52,792 bases of DNA from Streptomyces sp. SID13726 (GTDB lineage Bacteria; Actinomycetota; Actinomycetes; Streptomycetales; Streptomycetaceae): NCBI RefSeq assembly GCF_010548375.1, contig NZ_JAAGLY010000040.1, positions 1-52,792 of the forward strand. Reading direction: 5' to 3'. The notes under the pieces are model-generated. The model was given only the letters and a program-made list of their open reading frames with translations. It was not told the origin of the DNA and did not search any database. A program made the translations under genes and the position numbers. This document shows, in pieces, positions 50,941 through 52,792 of this stretch; within the stretch, counting starts at the first letter, position 1; every line of letters begins with the position of its first letter.

Positions 50941-51243
50941 ATGGCAAAGAAGAAGAAGCTGAAGCTGCCCCTCGCCTACCAGCCGCTCGGGTTCGTACTG
51001 GGCTGGTCCAGCGGCTGGCTGGCGGGGCTCGCCTTCCGCAAGACCTGGATGGCGATACGGCACGAGGAGGACGCGCCCGACGCGCTGGACCAGGACCGGG
51101 GCTGGGGGGAGATCCTGCTGGCGGCCGCGGTCCAGGGCGCCATCTTCGCGGTGGTGCGCAGTGCCGTGGACCGCACGGGCGCGAAGGCCATCGAGCGGTC
51201 CACGGGCGTCTGGCCGGCCGCCGAGAAGGGCGGCCGGGACTGA
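50941..51243 (+). CDS. DUF4235 small membrane protein
   Basis: 100-residue protein starting MAKKKKLKLPLAYQPLGFVLGW behind AAGGAGA. It has two short hydrophobic segments: GFVLGWSSGWLAGLAF and EILLAAAVQGAIFAVV. ERSTGVWP near the end is family-typical. Likely a small integral membrane protein. Its ATG lies 30 bp after the stop of the previous gene, so the two are co-transcribed. Function unknown. Confidence 0.9.
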   Translation: MAKKKKLKLPLAYQPLGFVLGWSSGWLAGLAFRKTWMAIRHEEDAPDALDQDRGWGEILLAAAVQGAIFAVVRSAVDRTGAKAIERSTGVWPAAEKGGRD

Positions 51244-51244
51244 C

Positions 51245-51637
51245 TCACCCCTGCTTGGGCGCGGTCGGCGTGACCAGGCGCAGGGTGAAGGAGTGGCCGG
51301 CCGGGTCGGAGTAGCCGCGTTCCTCGAACGGCCCCGAGGCGTCCTTCGTCTCCAGCGGGCGCCCGCCGAGCTCCACCACCTTGCGCTCGGCCGCGTCCAG
51401 GTCCTCCACCACGAAGTCCAGGTGGGCCTGGAGGGAGTTCTCGGGGCGCGGCCAGCTCGGCGGGGTCGCCTTCACGTCGCGGCGGAACCCCATCCGGATG
51501 CCGTCCGCGCCCCTGATCTCCACGCGGTTGGCGGTGGCGTCCGTCTCCTCGCCCTCCAGCAGTTCCTTGTAGAACACGGCGAGTTTCTCGGGCTCGGCAC
51601 AATCGAGCACGACGACCCCCGTTTTCACCAGAGCCAT
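51245..51637 (-). CDS. VOC (glyoxalase/bleomycin-resistance) family protein
   Basis: 130-residue protein with two beta-alpha-beta-beta-beta units. ATG 51637 follows GGAGGAG; a start eight codons earlier lacks a site. LDCAEPEKLAVFYKELL opens the first unit, AHLDFVVEDLDAAERKVVELGG the second, and SDPAGHSFTLRL ends it. Single enzyme-like fold; metal use and substrate unknown. Confidence 0.92.
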   Translation of the reverse strand: MALVKTGVVVLDCAEPEKLAVFYKELLEGEETDATANRVEIRGADGIRMGFRRDVKATPPSWPRPENSLQAHLDFVVEDLDAAERKVVELGGRPLETKDASGPFEERGYSDPAGHSFTLRLVTPTAPKQG

Positions 51638-51715
51638 GTCTCCTCCGAAAGGTCCGGCCACGGGGCGTCGGCGCCCAGCGGCCCAGTACCTTGCGGATAT
51701 CCCGGCACGGCCGAT

Positions 51716-52183
51716 TCAGTCGGCGACCAGCCACTCCCCGTCGCGCATCAGCTCCCGTCCCCGGAGTTCGTCGGCCTCCCGCCAGGCCTGCACCCGCTGC
51801 GGCCGGACCCTGAAGTACAGGTAGGGAGTGGTCAGTCGGCGTGGGTCGAAGCCGGTCCTGGCGGCGAACCGGTCGCCCTCCTCCTGCCCCAGCTGGGCCT
51901 GGGTAACGGTCTCGACGGTGCCCTCGATCATCACGACGTCCCGCGTGGGCCCGAGCCCGAGCCGCGTCCTTCCGGTCGCCTGGAGGTTGCGGCCGGTGGG
52001 GCTGGTGGCCGGGGTGGCGAGCAGCAGCGTGGACCCGTCCCAGAGGAAGGAGAGCGGGACGAGGAACGGCACTCCGGAGTCGTCGTCCGGGGCGGTGGCG
52101 ACCCAGACGTCCTCGTCGTGCTCCAGTCGGTGCAGGCTGTCCTGCTTGCGCTGCTTGGCGGGGCGGGCGGGCTGCGCTGCCAT
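51716..52183 (-). CDS. Pyridoxamine 5'-phosphate oxidase-like flavin/F420-binding protein
   Basis: 155-residue split-barrel protein. LEHDEDVWVATAPDDDSGVPFLVPLSFLWDG, NLQATGRTRLGLGPTRDVVMIEGTVETV and the C-terminal TTPYLYFRVRPQRVQAWRE are typical of the FMN/F420-binding PPOX group. Start ATG 52183. Substrate unknown. Upstream lies the DUF1304 promoter region. Confidence 0.9.
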   Translation of the reverse strand: MAAQPARPAKQRKQDSLHRLEHDEDVWVATAPDDDSGVPFLVPLSFLWDGSTLLLATPATSPTGRNLQATGRTRLGLGPTRDVVMIEGTVETVTQAQLGQEEGDRFAARTGFDPRRLTTPYLYFRVRPQRVQAWREADELRGRELMRDGEWLVAD

Positions 52184-52282
52184 CTGCGTGCGTCCTCCTG
52201 GTCGATCTTCGACTGAGGGCTCCAGTCTGGCCGTCCGGACCTCTTTCCCACCGCCCGATCACCTACCTCCGGGACCCCTGGC

Positions 52283-52311
52283 TACTTCCTGGACATCAGT
52301 CCAGCTATAGT
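52283..52311 (+). promoter_or_regulatory. Putative promoter of DUF1304-TetR operon
   Basis: TACTTC (52283-52288), 17-bp spacer, -10 TATAGT (52306-52311). The -10 lies between two similar palindromes. The -35 is weak. Confidence 0.45.
52290..52303. promoter_or_regulatory. TGGAC..GTCCA operator copy 1
   Basis: TGGACATCAGTCCA, 5-bp arms, upstream of the -10 of the DUF1304 gene. The centre lies 21 bp (two helical turns) from copy 2. Confidence 0.7.
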
Positions 52312-52324
52312 GGACACCTGTCCA
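52311..52324. promoter_or_regulatory. TGGACA..TGTCCA operator copy 2
   Basis: TGGACACCTGTCCA with perfect 6-bp arms, starting at the last base of the -10. Both copies look like sites for the TetR-type protein encoded downstream. Confidence 0.75.
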
Positions 52325-52344
52325 AGACTTGGGAGAGGAAGCTG

Positions 52345-52707
52345 ATGGAGATCCTGGCGAATGTGCTGGTCGGCCTGGTGGCGGCGCTGCACGTGTACAT
52401 CCTGGTGATGGAGATGTTCCTGTGGCAGAAGAAGCCGGGGATGTCCTTCCACGGGTTCGACCGTGAGATGGCCCGGGCCACCGCGGCCATGGCCGGCAAC
52501 CAGGGGCTCTACAACGGCTTCCTCGCCGCGGGCCTGGTGTGGGGGCTCGTCGCCGGTGATCCGACCGGGTTCCGGGCGCAGGTCTTCTTCCTGGTGTGCG
52601 TGATCGTCGCCGGGGTGTACGGCGCGGTCACCGCCAACGTCCGCATCCTCGCCGCGCAGGCGTTGCCCGGCGCGCTCGCCCTGGCCGCCGTGCTCGTCGC
52701 CCGGTGA
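52345..52707 (+). CDS. DUF1304 membrane protein
   Basis: 120-residue protein with about four helices. EILANVLVGLVAALHVYILVMEMFLW and AAMAGNQGLYNGFLAAGLVWG are family hallmarks. The stop overlaps the start of a TetR-like gene (GTGA). Function unknown; membrane carriers of this family often sit beside their own repressor. ATG 52345 follows GGGAGAGGAAG. Confidence 0.92.
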   Translation: MEILANVLVGLVAALHVYILVMEMFLWQKKPGMSFHGFDREMARATAAMAGNQGLYNGFLAAGLVWGLVAGDPTGFRAQVFFLVCVIVAGVYGAVTANVRILAAQALPGALALAAVLVAR

Positions 52708-52792
52708 GCCGCCCGGCGCCCGAGGACCCGCGGGCGGCCCGCACCCGGGCACGGTTGCGGGAGGCGCTGCTCGCGGAGTGCGCCGCGAGATA
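52704..52792 (+). CDS. TetR-family regulator, 5' end only (cut by the window)
   Basis: Only the first 29 codons are in the window. GTG 52704 overlaps the DUF1304 stop. AARTRARLREALLAECAA is the first helix of TetR-type DNA-binding domains. The operators at 52290-52324 support the call. Confidence 0.65.
   Translation, partial: MSRPAPEDPRAARTRARLREALLAECAAR

Overview
The window is chromosomal DNA of a Streptomyces-type actinomycete. The G+C content is very high. Many genes start with GTG (one with TTG, one probably with CTG) behind GGAGG-like ribosome sites. The content is also typical of the genus: a streptogrisin protease, a Streptomyces subtilisin inhibitor, an intact CebR box, SpoIIE/GAF/PAS phosphatases, CYP105-like P450 plus ferredoxin, ECF sigma factors, and DUF4232 and DUF4235 proteins. 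About 50 protein genes can be supported. No tRNA, rRNA, CRISPR array, transposase or phage gene was seen.

Layout. (1) 1-1834: the 5' part of a secreted streptogrisin-type protease (cut by the window edge) and a hotdog thioesterase. (2) 2287-8484: a peptide-export operon. It has a Cys-free 71-residue double-glycine precursor, an HlyD-like adaptor, a C39-peptidase ABC exporter and a second NHLM-type ABC exporter, with no modification enzyme in view. (3) 8489-11831: a SRPBCC/ArsR pair, an alpha/beta hydrolase, and a 14-TM drug-efflux MFS gene whose promoter is overlaid by two palindromes. (4) 11978-18769: Ppx/GppA, an anti-anti-sigma factor, a subtilisin inhibitor with P1 Lys, an unknown protein, an NCS1 permease coupled to a hydrolase, and an FMN alpha-hydroxyacid oxidase. 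(5) 18801-21607: a membrane protein fusing sigma-like, zinc-finger and ricin-lectin parts, then a Doc/Fic-like toxin with its antitoxin. (6) 21776-25035: a 2OG-Fe(II) oxygenase, and an ECF41-type sigma factor translationally coupled to an orphan cytochrome b. (7) 24980-30479: a GH9 cellulase under a CebR box and a GH2 beta-galactosidase-like enzyme. (8) 30745-37446: a PAS-GAF-SpoIIE-HATPase protein, a lipoprotein, an SLC13/ArsB-like permease, and a second sigma-like/zinc-finger/ricin protein. (9) 37811-52792: mostly small metabolic and redox genes with local regulators, among them AraC/PhyH, TetR/NTF2, ECF sigma/azoreductase, ferredoxin/P450, and DUF1304/TetR.

How genes work together. The two lectin proteins (18801-20414 and 35431-37446) are paralogues with the same order of parts: sigma region 2-like, sigma region 4-like, HC2 zinc finger, one membrane helix, outer ricin lectin. 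Both carry a shared 32-bp element about 150-200 bp upstream of their starts (24/32 identical). This looks like a one-polypeptide transmembrane regulator and is the most novel candidate here. It brackets secreted polysaccharide-degrading enzymes, so sugar or cell-wall sensing is a reasonable but unproven idea. The peptide-export operon is the second candidate. Several promoters carry clear paired palindromic operators: MFS (10222-10283), NTF2/TetR (42657-42707), P450 (46705-46723) and DUF1304/TetR (52290-52324). The 3' ends of two genes lie in short tandem duplications (44896-45215 and 47611-47702).
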